DNA of 46,992 nucleotides from Candidatus Acetothermia bacterium (GTDB taxonomy: Bacteria; Bipolaricaulota; Bipolaricaulia; RBG-16-55-9; JANLFV01): the NCBI GenBank assembly GCA_024653345.1, contig JANLFV010000012.1, forward strand, positions 1 to 46,992. The letters are read 5' to 3'. Below are positions 34,888 through 42,083 of the stretch, piece by piece. The position numbers and the translations under genes were made by a program. The notes below the pieces were generated by a model. That model did not search any database. It saw only the letters and a program-made list of their open reading frames with translations, and was not told where the DNA came from. Positions within the stretch are counted from its first letter, which is position 1, and each line of letters starts with the position of its first letter.

Positions 34888-35721
34888 CTATCTCCGCTCC
34901 AGTCCCTGGATGAGCGCCTCAATGTTTGGTCCCAGTGCTTCGGGGACGTAGCCGCCCTCCAGCACCGCAAAGACCGGTCTACCTAAGCTCCCGATCCGCT
35001 TCCCGATCTCGCGATACGCTTCGGTGGAGAGGCCGAGGGAGGCCAGGGGATCTTCGCGGTAGCCATCGAGCCCCACGGAGAGCGCCACCTGCTCCGGCCT
35101 GAAGTCCCGGCTCAGGGCCTCGTGGAGCGCGTCGTCCAAAGTCCCGAGGTAGATCGCGTCCCCGCAGCGGGCGGGGAGAGGGAAGTTCAGGCAGTTCCCG
35201 ACCGAGCTGAGCCCCGTGCCCGGGTAGAGCGGTGCCCGGTGGAGCGAGACATACACGACCTGGGGATCGCCGAGGAAGATGTCCTCCGTCCCATTCCCGT
35301 GGTGGCCGTCGATGTCCAGGATTAGGGTCTTCCTCCCCGACCTTCGCACGGCCACGGCGATGTTGTTGAAGTAGCAGAAGCCGCCGAGGAAGTCCCTCCC
35401 CGCATGGTGCCCCGGCGGGCGCATCAGGGAGAAGCCCCTGACCTCGGAGGCGCGGAGCGCCCCGCCCGCGGCTAGCCTGGCGTAGTCGTAGATCCCAGGA
35501 TAGGCCGGGGAGTCGTAGTCGAAGAAGCTGAGGCTCTTCACGCTCGCCACCAGCTTCGGGGTGTGGACGAGGAGGAGATCCTCCTCGCTCGCCGGCTCCG
35601 GCTCAACGAACTCGTATCGGCCGCGCAAGTATTCCGCGGCCCGGCAGACCCGCTCCGGGCTCTCGGGGTGGCCCGGCTCGGCGAACTCGAGACACCGCTC
35701 GCTGTAGACTATCTTCATCAC
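34888..35721 (-). CDS. Histone deacetylase-fold amidohydrolase, second copy
   Basis: This 277-residue zinc amidohydrolase has the classical active site: RPPGHHAG, the metal-binding DIDGHHGNGTEDIF and LSVGLDGYREDPLA, with the C-terminal LEGGY. It begins with the superfamily YSERCLEF...HPESPERV block. It is closer to acetylpolyamine amidohydrolase/AcuC-like enzymes than the protein encoded at 8046, with which it shares only the fold motifs. The substrate is unknown; acetylated polyamines or acetyl-lysine are the family options. GGGAGGCTGTG lies before ATG 35721 (35718 is a second ATG). It is convergent with the cNMP-binding gene. Confidence 0.92.
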   Translation of the reverse strand: MMKIVYSERCLEFAEPGHPESPERVCRAAEYLRGRYEFVEPEPASEEDLLLVHTPKLVASVKSLSFFDYDSPAYPGIYDYARLAAGGALRASEVRGFSLMRPPGHHAGRDFLGGFCYFNNIAVAVRRSGRKTLILDIDGHHGNGTEDIFLGDPQVVYVSLHRAPLYPGTGLSSVGNCLNFPLPARCGDAIYLGTLDDALHEALSRDFRPEQVALSVGLDGYREDPLASLGLSTEAYREIGKRIGSLGRPVFAVLEGGYVPEALGPNIEALIQGLERR

Positions 35722-35800
35722 AGCCTCCCGGAGGACCGCAACTCCCCCGGGATTGTAGCAGATGGTGAGCCGGGGACGAAGAGTAGTGCGAGCGCGCGGC

Positions 35801-36448
35801 TCAGCGGAGGCCGAGGAACTCCTTGATCCCTTCGAGAATCGCTCGAGCGATCCGGTCCTGGTAGGCGAAGCTCTGGAGCTTGAGGGCCTCCTCGGGGTTG
35901 GAGAGGAACCCGACCTCCACCAGCGCCGCCGGAACGCGGGAAGAGCGGAGGTATAGAGGCTGATACTTCACGCCCCGGTCGTCCGAGCGGAGCCCCGCAA
36001 CGAGCCTTGCCTGGAGGGAGCGGGCTAGGACCAGGCTCCTCCAGTTCTGGCCTTGCCAGGTGTCCGGAAGGATGGTCTCGATCCCTTTCACCCGCCAGTC
36101 AGTGTGAATATTGGCATGGATGCTCACATATAGCGCGGCGCCGAGCCGATTGGCCAGGGCCGTCCGCTCCTCCAGTGGAACGTAGACATCACCCCGCCTG
36201 GTGAGGACGATCCTCAATTCCGGCTCGCTGAGGGCCTCCAGCTCGACGAGCCTGGCGATGGCCAGGTTGATGTCCTTCTCGGAGACTCCGAGCCAGCCGA
36301 TCCCGCCGGGGTCCATCCCCCCGTGGCCGGCATCGACCACCACGATGAACTGTTGCCTGGCTGAGGCCGAAAGGACGGCCGGACTGAAGGGGGACAGGGC
36401 CAAAATCAAGAGGATTACAGCGACGATCAGCCTCGCTCTTGCCTTCAT
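35801..36448 (-). CDS. Exported N-acetylmuramoyl-L-alanine amidase (Amidase_3)
   Basis: This 215-residue protein has a signal peptide (MKARARLIVAVILLILALSP, cleavage likely after ASA) followed by a zinc amidase domain. The ligands are His in VVVDAGHGGMDPGG, Glu in VSEKDINLAIARL and His in YVSIHANIH, with the catalytic glutamate in ALVEVGFLSNPEE. It cuts the bond between muramic acid and the stem peptide, so the organism makes peptidoglycan. I take ATG 36448 because it opens the signal peptide; the frame continues 31 codons upstream without support. No ribosome site is present, and a TATACT lies 7 bases before the ATG. Confidence 0.92.
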   Translation of the reverse strand: MKARARLIVAVILLILALSPFSPAVLSASARQQFIVVVDAGHGGMDPGGIGWLGVSEKDINLAIARLVELEALSEPELRIVLTRRGDVYVPLEERTALANRLGAALYVSIHANIHTDWRVKGIETILPDTWQGQNWRSLVLARSLQARLVAGLRSDDRGVKYQPLYLRSSRVPAALVEVGFLSNPEEALKLQSFAYQDRIARAILEGIKEFLGLR

Positions 36449-36455
36449 TTGGCAA

Positions 36456-36461
36456 AGTATA
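36456..36461 (-). promoter_or_regulatory. Possible -10 box at the amidase start codon
   Basis: TATACT on the minus strand lies 7 bases before ATG 36448, which would place the transcription start at the A of the ATG. There is no good -35 at 16-18 bases. Confidence 0.3.
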
Positions 36462-36588
36462 CCAGCCGGACGGAGGCGATGAATATAACGCGGGTCACCC
36501 TCACGCACCGCTTCCCCGAGGGCGGGGATGATCACGGTCATGGCCTCTTCTCCTGAGCTTGTCTATCATCGCCAGGGAAGGAGGAATG

Positions 36589-37155
36589 ATGGCGGAAGCG
36601 ATCAAATTGGAGACGCCTCTTGGCGCGCGCGAGATCGAGCGGCTGCGCATCGGCGACAAGGTCCTGCTGAACGGGGAGATCTACACCGGCCGGGACGCGG
36701 CCCACAAGCGACTGGTCGAGCAACTCCAGCGGGGCGAGCCCCTCCCCTTTCCCCTTGAGGGGGCGGTCATCTACTATGTCGGCCCCGCCCCGGCCAAGCC
36801 GGGGATGGCCATCGGCCCCGCCGGGCCGACGACGAGCTACCGCATGGACCCCTACACTCCCGCGCTCCTCGAGCAGGGGCTCAAGGGGATGATCGGGAAG
36901 GGGAACAGGGGCAAAGAAGTCCGCGAGGCGCTCAAGCGCCACAAGGCCGTCTACTTCATCTCCACCGGCGGGGCCGCGGCGCTCGTGGCCGAGCGGATCA
37001 AGCGCGCCGAGCTGGTGGCCTACGAGGACCTCGGCCCCGAGGCGGTCCAGCGCCTCATCGTCGCGGACTTCCCCGTGATCGTGGCCAACGACATCTACGG
37101 CGGTGACATCTACGAGGAGGGAAAGAAGAGATACCGAAAGGAGCCGGTGCTATGA
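36589..37155 (+). CDS. Class I fumarase/tartrate dehydratase, beta (C-terminal) subunit
   Basis: This 188-residue small subunit carries the substrate-binding blocks GPAGPTTSYRMDPYTPALLEQG and GKGNRGKEV, with FISTGGAAALVAERI near the end. With the alpha subunit it hydrates fumarate to malate. I choose ATG 36589, 4 bases after GGAAGGAGG; ATG 36586 is one codon upstream and nearly on the ribosome site. The gene order beta then alpha, overlapping by 4 bases, is the reverse of the common alpha-beta order. A tartrate or related hydroxyacid substrate cannot be excluded. Confidence 0.9.
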   Translation: MAEAIKLETPLGAREIERLRIGDKVLLNGEIYTGRDAAHKRLVEQLQRGEPLPFPLEGAVIYYVGPAPAKPGMAIGPAGPTTSYRMDPYTPALLEQGLKGMIGKGNRGKEVREALKRHKAVYFISTGGAAALVAERIKRAELVAYEDLGPEAVQRLIVADFPVIVANDIYGGDIYEEGKKRYRKEPVL

Positions 37156-37994
37156 GAAAGATCAAGGCGAGCGAGCTGATCGGGCCGGTGAAGCAGGCCC
37201 TGCAGGAGATCAACTTCGACACCCCGGCCGAGACGATGGAGAGCCTCCGGCGGGCCTGGAAGACCGAGGTCTCCGAGGCCGGGCGGGGGGTCCTGGAGGA
37301 CATCGTCAAGAACCGCGAGATCGCGGCGAAGAAGCGCCTGGCGATGTGCCAGGACACCGGGATGGCGGTGATCTTCGTCGAGCTGGGCCAGGAGGTGCAC
37401 ATCGAGGGCCCGATTGAGGAGGCCCTGAACGAGGCCGTCCGCCAGGCCTACGAAGAGGGCTACCTCCGGAAGTCTGTGGTCGCCGACCCCCTCTTCGACC
37501 GGAAGAATACGAGGGACAACACCCCGGCGATCGTCCACTTCCGGCTTGTGCCGGGCGAGCAACTGAAGCTGATCGTGGCCGCCAAGGGCGCGGGGAGTGA
37601 GAACATGAGCACGGTGAAGATGCTCACCCCCGCCGCGGGGGTGGCCGGGCTGAAGCGGGCGGTGGTCGAGTTCGTCGAGCAGGCCGGGCCGAACCCCTGC
37701 CCCCCGATTGTCGTCGGCCTGGGGATCGGCGGGGACTTGGAGCTGGCAGCTCTGCTCGCGAAGCGGGCCTTGATGCGCAAGATGGGCCAGCGGAACCCCG
37801 ACCCGCGCTATGCCAAGCTGGAAGAGGAACTGCTCGAGGCGATCAATCGGACCGGCGTGGGGCCCCAAGGGCTCGGAGGGATCAACACCGCGATGGATGT
37901 GCGGATCGAATACTTCCCGACCCACATCGCTGAGTTGCCCCTGGCGATCAACATCGACTGCCACCTCCATCGCCACAAAGAGATCGTCATCTAG
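37152..37994 (+). CDS. Class I fumarase/tartrate dehydratase, alpha (Fe-S) subunit
   Basis: This 280-residue subunit binds the catalytic [4Fe-4S] cluster. Cysteines are in MCQDTGMAVIF, in NPCPPIVVGLGIGGDLE, and near the C terminus in INIDCHLHRH. The KGAGSENMSTVKMLTPAAG block is the family signature. The start overlaps the beta gene (ATGA). It catalyses reversible hydration of fumarate with the beta subunit. The oxygen-labile cluster is consistent with an anaerobe. Confidence 0.93.
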   Translation: MRKIKASELIGPVKQALQEINFDTPAETMESLRRAWKTEVSEAGRGVLEDIVKNREIAAKKRLAMCQDTGMAVIFVELGQEVHIEGPIEEALNEAVRQAYEEGYLRKSVVADPLFDRKNTRDNTPAIVHFRLVPGEQLKLIVAAKGAGSENMSTVKMLTPAAGVAGLKRAVVEFVEQAGPNPCPPIVVGLGIGGDLELAALLAKRALMRKMGQRNPDPRYAKLEEELLEAINRTGVGPQGLGGINTAMDVRIEYFPTHIAELPLAINIDCHLHRHKEIVI

Positions 37995-38041
37995 ACCGAC
38001 CGGCAGCGCCCCGCTTCGACCCCGGCAGGCTCTGCACCTGA

Positions 38042-38071
38042 ACCTGCGCGGGAGGGGCAGCCCCCGCAGGT
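38042..38071 (+). terminator. Hairpin after the fumarase genes
   Basis: ACCTGCG (38042-38048) pairs with CGCAGGT (38065-38071), extended inside by GGG/CCC pairing. It lies 48 bases after the alpha subunit stop. It is followed by A/T-rich DNA but no clear U-run. Confidence 0.55.
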
Positions 38072-38118
38072 ATCACAATTAGCCTATCAAATCTCCATAA
38101 TTCCTTCATACCCTCCGT

Positions 38119-38124
38119 TATAAT
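38119..38124 (+). promoter_or_regulatory. Possible -10 box of the exported Tyr/Pro-rich protein gene
   Basis: A perfect TATAAT in an A/T-rich stretch (38077-38126) lies 18 bases before ATG 38143, with an AAAGGAGGGAG ribosome site between. No consensus -35 is seen at 16-18 bases. Confidence 0.45.
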
Positions 38125-38142
38125 ATTGAGGAAAGGAGGGAG

Positions 38143-38709
38143 ATGATGCAGAAGCGTCTGGTTCTGGTCGCGATGGTGGCGCTGCTCTTGGGGCTTCTGC
38201 TCTTCCTGCCCGGAGCGATGCTCGAGGGCGAGGACCAGTCCCCTGCAGCCCAAACGGGGAGCACCACCACGGAAGAGGAGGCCCAGCCGGAGAGCTTCCT
38301 CCAGGCCCTGGCCCAGAGGCTGGGGATCAGCGTCGAGCGGTTAGAGAGAGCGTTCCAGGAGACCCAGAATGAACTGATCGAGAAGTGGGTGGACCAGTGG
38401 GCGGAGAAGCTGAAGGAGCAACTCACCCAGGCCCAGCCGCCGCAGCTCTTGCAGCGGCTGACCAGGAAGCAGGTGGGCCAGAGCTTGAAGGGTCAGCTCC
38501 GGTTGAATAGGCAGATCATCGTCGCCCAGCCGGAGAGTCGTCAATACCTGCCCTATTACTGGCCTTCGCCCTACAATTGCGTCTGCTACTGCTACTACCC
38601 TCACTATCCCTACTACATGCCCCTGCCGCTCCAGCCGGGCTGGCCTCAGCCGTGGGACTGGTTCCAGCTGCCGCTCCCCGAGACGGTCCCTCAGCCTGAG
38701 CAGAAGTGA
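38143..38709 (+). CDS. Exported protein with aromatic/proline-rich tail
   Basis: This is a 188-residue protein of no family I recognise. A hydrophobic signal or anchor (LVLVAMVALLLGLLLFLPGA) opens it. Residues 30-50 are a low-complexity Gln/Glu/Thr linker. Residues 51-80 contain LAQRLGISVERLERAFQETQ, a short helical motif seen in various exported bacterial proteins. The last 60 residues are dense in Tyr, Pro and Trp, with a small cysteine cluster (NCVCYCYYPHYPYYMP). The tail may be an exposed adhesive, metal-binding or surface segment. It has its own ribosome site and a terminator-like hairpin behind it. Confidence 0.8.
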   Translation: MMQKRLVLVAMVALLLGLLLFLPGAMLEGEDQSPAAQTGSTTTEEEAQPESFLQALAQRLGISVERLERAFQETQNELIEKWVDQWAEKLKEQLTQAQPPQLLQRLTRKQVGQSLKGQLRLNRQIIVAQPESRQYLPYYWPSPYNCVCYCYYPHYPYYMPLPLQPGWPQPWDWFQLPLPETVPQPEQK

Positions 38710-38733
38710 GCTCCTCCGGAGAGGGCTAGAGAT

Positions 38734-38759
38734 GAGGGGCGGGGGAGACCTCGCCCCTC
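38734..38759 (+). terminator. Hairpin after the Tyr/Pro-rich protein gene
   Basis: GAGGGGCG (38734-38741) pairs with CGCCCCTC (38752-38759) around a 10-base loop, then TCTCGCTTGC follows. It lies just upstream of the response regulator gene. Confidence 0.5.
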
Positions 38760-38787
38760 TCGCTTGCTGGAGAGAGGGCAAGGAACT

Positions 38788-39483
38788 ATGCTAGAAGGGA
38801 TGAAGAAGATCCTGGTGATCGAGGACGAGGAGCGGATTGTCGAGCTCTTGCGGGCCTACCTCGAGCGAGCAGGCTATCGCGTCCTCGCGGCCTACGACGG
38901 GAAGGCCGGACTGGAGCTGTTCCACCGCGAGCGGCCGGCGCTGGTGATCCTCGATCTCCTCCTCCCCGAGATCGATGGGCTCGATGTGGCCCGCCGGATC
39001 CGGCAGGAGTCCGATGTCCCGCTGATCATGCTCACGGCCCGGACTGAGGAGGCCGACCGAGTCACGGGTCTCGAGCTCGGGGCGGATGATTACATTACGA
39101 AGCCCTTCAGCCTCCGCGAGCTGGTGGCCCGTGTCCGAGCGGTCCTCCGTCGGGCCGAGGGGGGCCTCGCGCCGCCGCAGCGGCTCGAGCGCGGCCAGCT
39201 CGTGATCGACCTCGAGGCCCGCCAGGTCGAGCTAGGGGGGCGGCCCCTCGACCTCACCCCGACGGAGTTCGACCTCCTGTTGGCCCTGGCCCGCTATCCC
39301 GGAAGGGTCTTCAATCGGCTCCAACTGCTCGAGGCGATCAACCGCTACCCCGGCGAGGGTCTTGTCCGGACCGTCGATACCCACATCAAGAACCTCCGCC
39401 GGAAGCTCGAGCCGGACCCGGCCAACCCCAGCTACATCCAGACGGTCCACGGGGTCGGCTACCGCTTCCGGAAGGAGCTCTAG
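38788..39483 (+). CDS. OmpR/PhoB-family response regulator
   Basis: This 231-residue regulator has an N-terminal receiver domain: acidic pocket IEDEE, phospho-acceptor Asp56 (VILDLLLPE), MLTART and Lys105 in YITKPFSLREL. It is followed by a winged-helix output domain (LTPTEFDLLLALARYPGRVFNR and VDTHIKNLRRKLEPDP...VHGVGYRF). ATG 38788 follows a GCAAGGA site; ATG 38800 is the alternative. It is directly upstream of, and abuts, the histidine kinase gene. Target genes cannot be told from the window, though the neighbouring exported protein gene is a candidate. Confidence 0.94.
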   Translation: MLEGMKKILVIEDEERIVELLRAYLERAGYRVLAAYDGKAGLELFHRERPALVILDLLLPEIDGLDVARRIRQESDVPLIMLTARTEEADRVTGLELGADDYITKPFSLRELVARVRAVLRRAEGGLAPPQRLERGQLVIDLEARQVELGGRPLDLTPTEFDLLLALARYPGRVFNRLQLLEAINRYPGEGLVRTVDTHIKNLRRKLEPDPANPSYIQTVHGVGYRFRKEL

Positions 39484-40836
39484 ATGGCCATTCCCTTCAG
39501 GTTCAAGCTCATCGGCTCGTTCGTCCTGGTCGTGCTCGCCGCGCTGCTCGCCATCTACTTGTTCTCGAACTACTCCACCTCGCGCGAGTTCCGGCTCTAT
39601 GTGATCCGCGGCGAAGCGCAGCGCCTCCAGGACCTGAAGAACCTGCTCATCGACTATTACAAGGAGAATGGGAGCTGGGCGGAGGTCTGGGACTACCTTG
39701 CCCGACTGCGGGTCCCCGCGGGGGAGCCGCTACTGATGAGACGGCTGGTCCTCCTCGGGCCGGAAGGCGAGATCCTCGTCGCGCCCGAGCCGCGCTTGAT
39801 CGGCCAGCGGCTACCGCAGCAGCTGGTCCGCGAGGCGCTGCCGATCGATGTCGGGGGGCAGAAGGTCGGGCTGCTCCTCGCCGGCCCGGTGGGGGAGCGT
39901 CTCCTCGAGCCGCTGGAGCAGAACTTCCTCAGCTCGGTGAACCGCTCGCTCCTCCTCGGCGGGCTTGTGGCGCTCGGGATCGCCCTGGCCCTCGGCCTCC
40001 TCCTCCTCCGCCAGCTCATCACCCCGCTGAAGGAGCTGACGGCTGCTACCGAGGGGATCGCGTCAGGTGACCTGGAGCGGCGGGTGAGGGTCCGGTCGAG
40101 GGACGAGCTGGGGCGGCTAGGAGAGGCGTTCAACAAGATGGCCGACAGCCTGAAGCGCTCGGAAGAGCTCCGCCGGCGGATGATCGCCGATGTCGCGCAC
40201 GAGCTGCGGACCCCCCTCACGGTGATCCGCGGCCAGCTCGAGGCCCTCCGCGACGGGGTCTTCTCGCCCACGCCGGAGAAGTTGGAGGAACTGGACGAGG
40301 AGGCCCTGCTCCTCGACCGCCTGGTGGACGACCTCCACGAGCTAGCCCTGGCTGAGGCTGGGGAGCTCCGGCTCGAGCGGGGGCCGACCGACCTGGGGAG
40401 GCTGATCACCCGGCTGGGCGCGCGAATCCAAGGCCGGCTCGCGGAGCAGGGGATCGAGCTGGGGCTCGAACTCCCCGAGGGGCTGCCGAAGCTGAACCTC
40501 GACTCCGATCGGATCGAGCAGGTCCTGCACAACCTCTTGAGCAACGCCGAGCGCTACACCCCGCAGGGCGGGAGGATCACCGTGGCCGTTGAGGACCGAC
40601 CACAAGAGGTCTTGATCAGCGTGAGTGACACCGGCAAGGGGATCCCGGCGGAGGAGTTGCCGCGGATCTTCGAGCGGTTCTATCGGGGCGAGCAGTCCCG
40701 CTCCCGCCGGAGCGGGGGTGCGGGCCTCGGCCTGGCGATCGCTAAGCAGCTGGTGGAGGCCCACGGCGGGCGGATCTGGGCGGAGTCCGAGCCCGGCCGA
40801 GGGACGAAGGTCAGCTTCACCTTGCCCAAGGGGTAA
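39484..40836 (+). CDS. Membrane sensor histidine kinase with HAMP domain
   Basis: This 450-residue kinase has two transmembrane helices (residues 9-27 and about 155-176) flanking an extracytoplasmic sensor region of about 125 residues. Then come a HAMP linker (about 178-230), the phospho-acceptor His239 in ADVAHELRTPLTVI, and the ATP-binding domain with the N-box LHNLLSNAERYT, the G1-box SDTGKGI and the GGAGLGLAIAKQLVEAHGG G2-box. It starts with no gap after the response regulator stop. The signal sensed is unknown. Confidence 0.95.
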   Translation: MAIPFRFKLIGSFVLVVLAALLAIYLFSNYSTSREFRLYVIRGEAQRLQDLKNLLIDYYKENGSWAEVWDYLARLRVPAGEPLLMRRLVLLGPEGEILVAPEPRLIGQRLPQQLVREALPIDVGGQKVGLLLAGPVGERLLEPLEQNFLSSVNRSLLLGGLVALGIALALGLLLLRQLITPLKELTAATEGIASGDLERRVRVRSRDELGRLGEAFNKMADSLKRSEELRRRMIADVAHELRTPLTVIRGQLEALRDGVFSPTPEKLEELDEEALLLDRLVDDLHELALAEAGELRLERGPTDLGRLITRLGARIQGRLAEQGIELGLELPEGLPKLNLDSDRIEQVLHNLLSNAERYTPQGGRITVAVEDRPQEVLISVSDTGKGIPAEELPRIFERFYRGEQSRSRRSGGAGLGLAIAKQLVEAHGGRIWAESEPGRGTKVSFTLPKG

Positions 40837-40963
40837 GCCGGGGCCTTTCACTGGATCTCATTCCTTGTCTGATCGGACCGGGCGTCCCCTTCTCCCCCGA
40901 GCTGCCCATCTCCGGGCGCTTCGGAATTGCCCTTAGCAGAGCAGGGTCGGAGGGCATTTAGTG

Positions 40964-40999
40964 ACCGGACCGACGGGCACTAAGTCCCGTCGGTCCGGT
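40964..40999. terminator. Perfect 14-base-pair hairpin between convergent genes
   Basis: ACCGGACCGACGGG (40964-40977) and CCCGTCGGTCCGGT (40986-40999) are exact complements around an 8-base loop. It lies between the kinase gene and the oppositely oriented PKD lipoprotein gene and can serve both. U-tracts are absent or short. Confidence 0.75.
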
Positions 41000-41033
41000 T
41001 CAATTCAACGGTATACGAGCTTATGCTGGGGTG

Positions 41034-41693
41034 TTAGGAGCCGGCTGGCGGAGTCTCGGCCGGAGGTGGCGGGGCCTCGACGGTGATCGTCACCGTGACC
41101 GGATCGGAGTTCTCGCCGTCAGCATCGGTGACCGTCAGCTTTGCCGCGTAGGTCCCCGGGTTCTGATAGGTATGCTTCGGCTTGGCCGTAGTATCCTTGG
41201 CCCCATCGCCGAAGTCCCAACTGTATTTGAGTGTCTCGCCCGTGCGGGCGTCAGGGTCACTGGAGCCGGCGCTGTCGAACTGGACCTCCAAGGGAGCAAC
41301 ACCCTTCGTGGGGTTCGCCGAAGCCTTAGCCACAGGCTTGGCGTTCTTCACTGTGATCGTGATCGTGGCAGTCGTCGCTGCCTTCTTGTCATCGGTCACG
41401 GTGAATTTGACGGTGTAGGTTCCGGGCTTCTCATAAGTATACTTCGGGTTCTGCTCCGTGCTCTTGCCCTTGGTGTCCCCGAAGTCCCAGGCGTAAGTCA
41501 AGGCCTTCTTCTCCGGGTCCGTCCCCGTCCCCTTGAACTCCACGACTTTGCTGTTGAGCGTCGCCTTGTCCGCTGGGCTGGTAATCTTCACATCTGTCGG
41601 GGGCTTATTCCCGGCACAGCCACCGAGGATCAGCGCGAGCGACACCAACATCAGCAGAGAGACAATTAACAGTGGAACCTTTGCCCGATTCAT
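41034..41693 (-). CDS. Lipoprotein with two PKD domains
   Basis: This 219-residue exported lipoprotein has a signal peptide ending in the lipobox LILGGC (Cys26). Two PKD domains follow, each with the YAWDFGD / YSWDFGDG and YTYEKPGTYTVKFTVTDD / HTYQNPGTYAAKLTVTDADG blocks. The C-terminal tail is proline-rich (EAPPPPAETPPAGS). PKD domains are beta-sandwich spacers and adhesion modules on the cell surface. No enzymatic domain is present. ATG 41693 has AAGGAGG upstream. A consensus promoter lies about 150 bases before it. Confidence 0.93.
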   Translation of the reverse strand: MNRAKVPLLIVSLLMLVSLALILGGCAGNKPPTDVKITSPADKATLNSKVVEFKGTGTDPEKKALTYAWDFGDTKGKSTEQNPKYTYEKPGTYTVKFTVTDDKKAATTATITITVKNAKPVAKASANPTKGVAPLEVQFDSAGSSDPDARTGETLKYSWDFGDGAKDTTAKPKHTYQNPGTYAAKLTVTDADGENSDPVTVTITVEAPPPPAETPPAGS

Positions 41694-41849
41694 AAATCGA
41701 CCTCCTTGCTCAAGTTCGAAATATCCCTGTCCGCTTCCCACGATCTTCGCGCTAGTTTATCCCTCCTTTCCACCTGATAGGCCCTCACCCGGATTTCCCA
41801 AATGATCAAATACACCGAGGCCGCTCTACTAGCCCTCAACCTGGCCGTT

Positions 41850-41877
41850 ATTATACCTCATACGCCCATTCTGTCAA
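41850..41877 (-). promoter_or_regulatory. Consensus promoter of the PKD lipoprotein gene
   Basis: On the minus strand, a perfect TTGACA (41877-41872) and a perfect TATAAT (41855-41850) have a 16-base spacer. Confidence 0.8.
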
Positions 41878-42003
41878 GTGTGATGATACGCGAATTCTGG
41901 CCCGAAGTCAAGCCGCCAGCAGACCCGAGAGGGCCTGGCCCATCTTCTGCCAGCCGATCGGGCATTGTTGACCCGCATCGTGCAGGGTCGCTGCGCGCCG
42001 TCA

Positions 42004-42032
42004 TTGTCCCTTCACAGTGTGGATGCTATAAT
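42004..42032 (+). promoter_or_regulatory. Promoter of hppA
   Basis: TTGTCC (42004-42009) and a perfect TATAAT (42027-42032) are 17 bases apart. An AAGGAGGAG ribosome site and GTG 42084 follow. Confidence 0.7.
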
Positions 42033-42083
42033 ACCCTGAATTTCGGGCTCACTCTGGAGGCACAATCTAGAAGGAGGAGTCAA

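Larger units (their letters stand above)
41742..42083. other. Divergent promoter region between the PKD lipoprotein and hppA
   Basis: This non-coding stretch holds two sigma70 promoters pointing away from each other (listed separately) and long leaders of about 150 bases (lipoprotein) and about 45 bases (hppA). The lipoprotein leader is purine-rich with several GGAGG-like runs. I could not match it to a riboswitch. The hppA frame is open across this region, but nothing supports coding there. Confidence 0.6.

Noticed and set aside
41694-41843. Riboswitch in the long leader of the PKD lipoprotein gene
   Set aside because: It has purine-rich runs but no match to riboswitch cores I know.
41802-42083. 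N-terminal 94-codon extension of hppA
   Set aside because: It crosses both promoters; GTG 42084 has a good ribosome site and matches the family N terminus.
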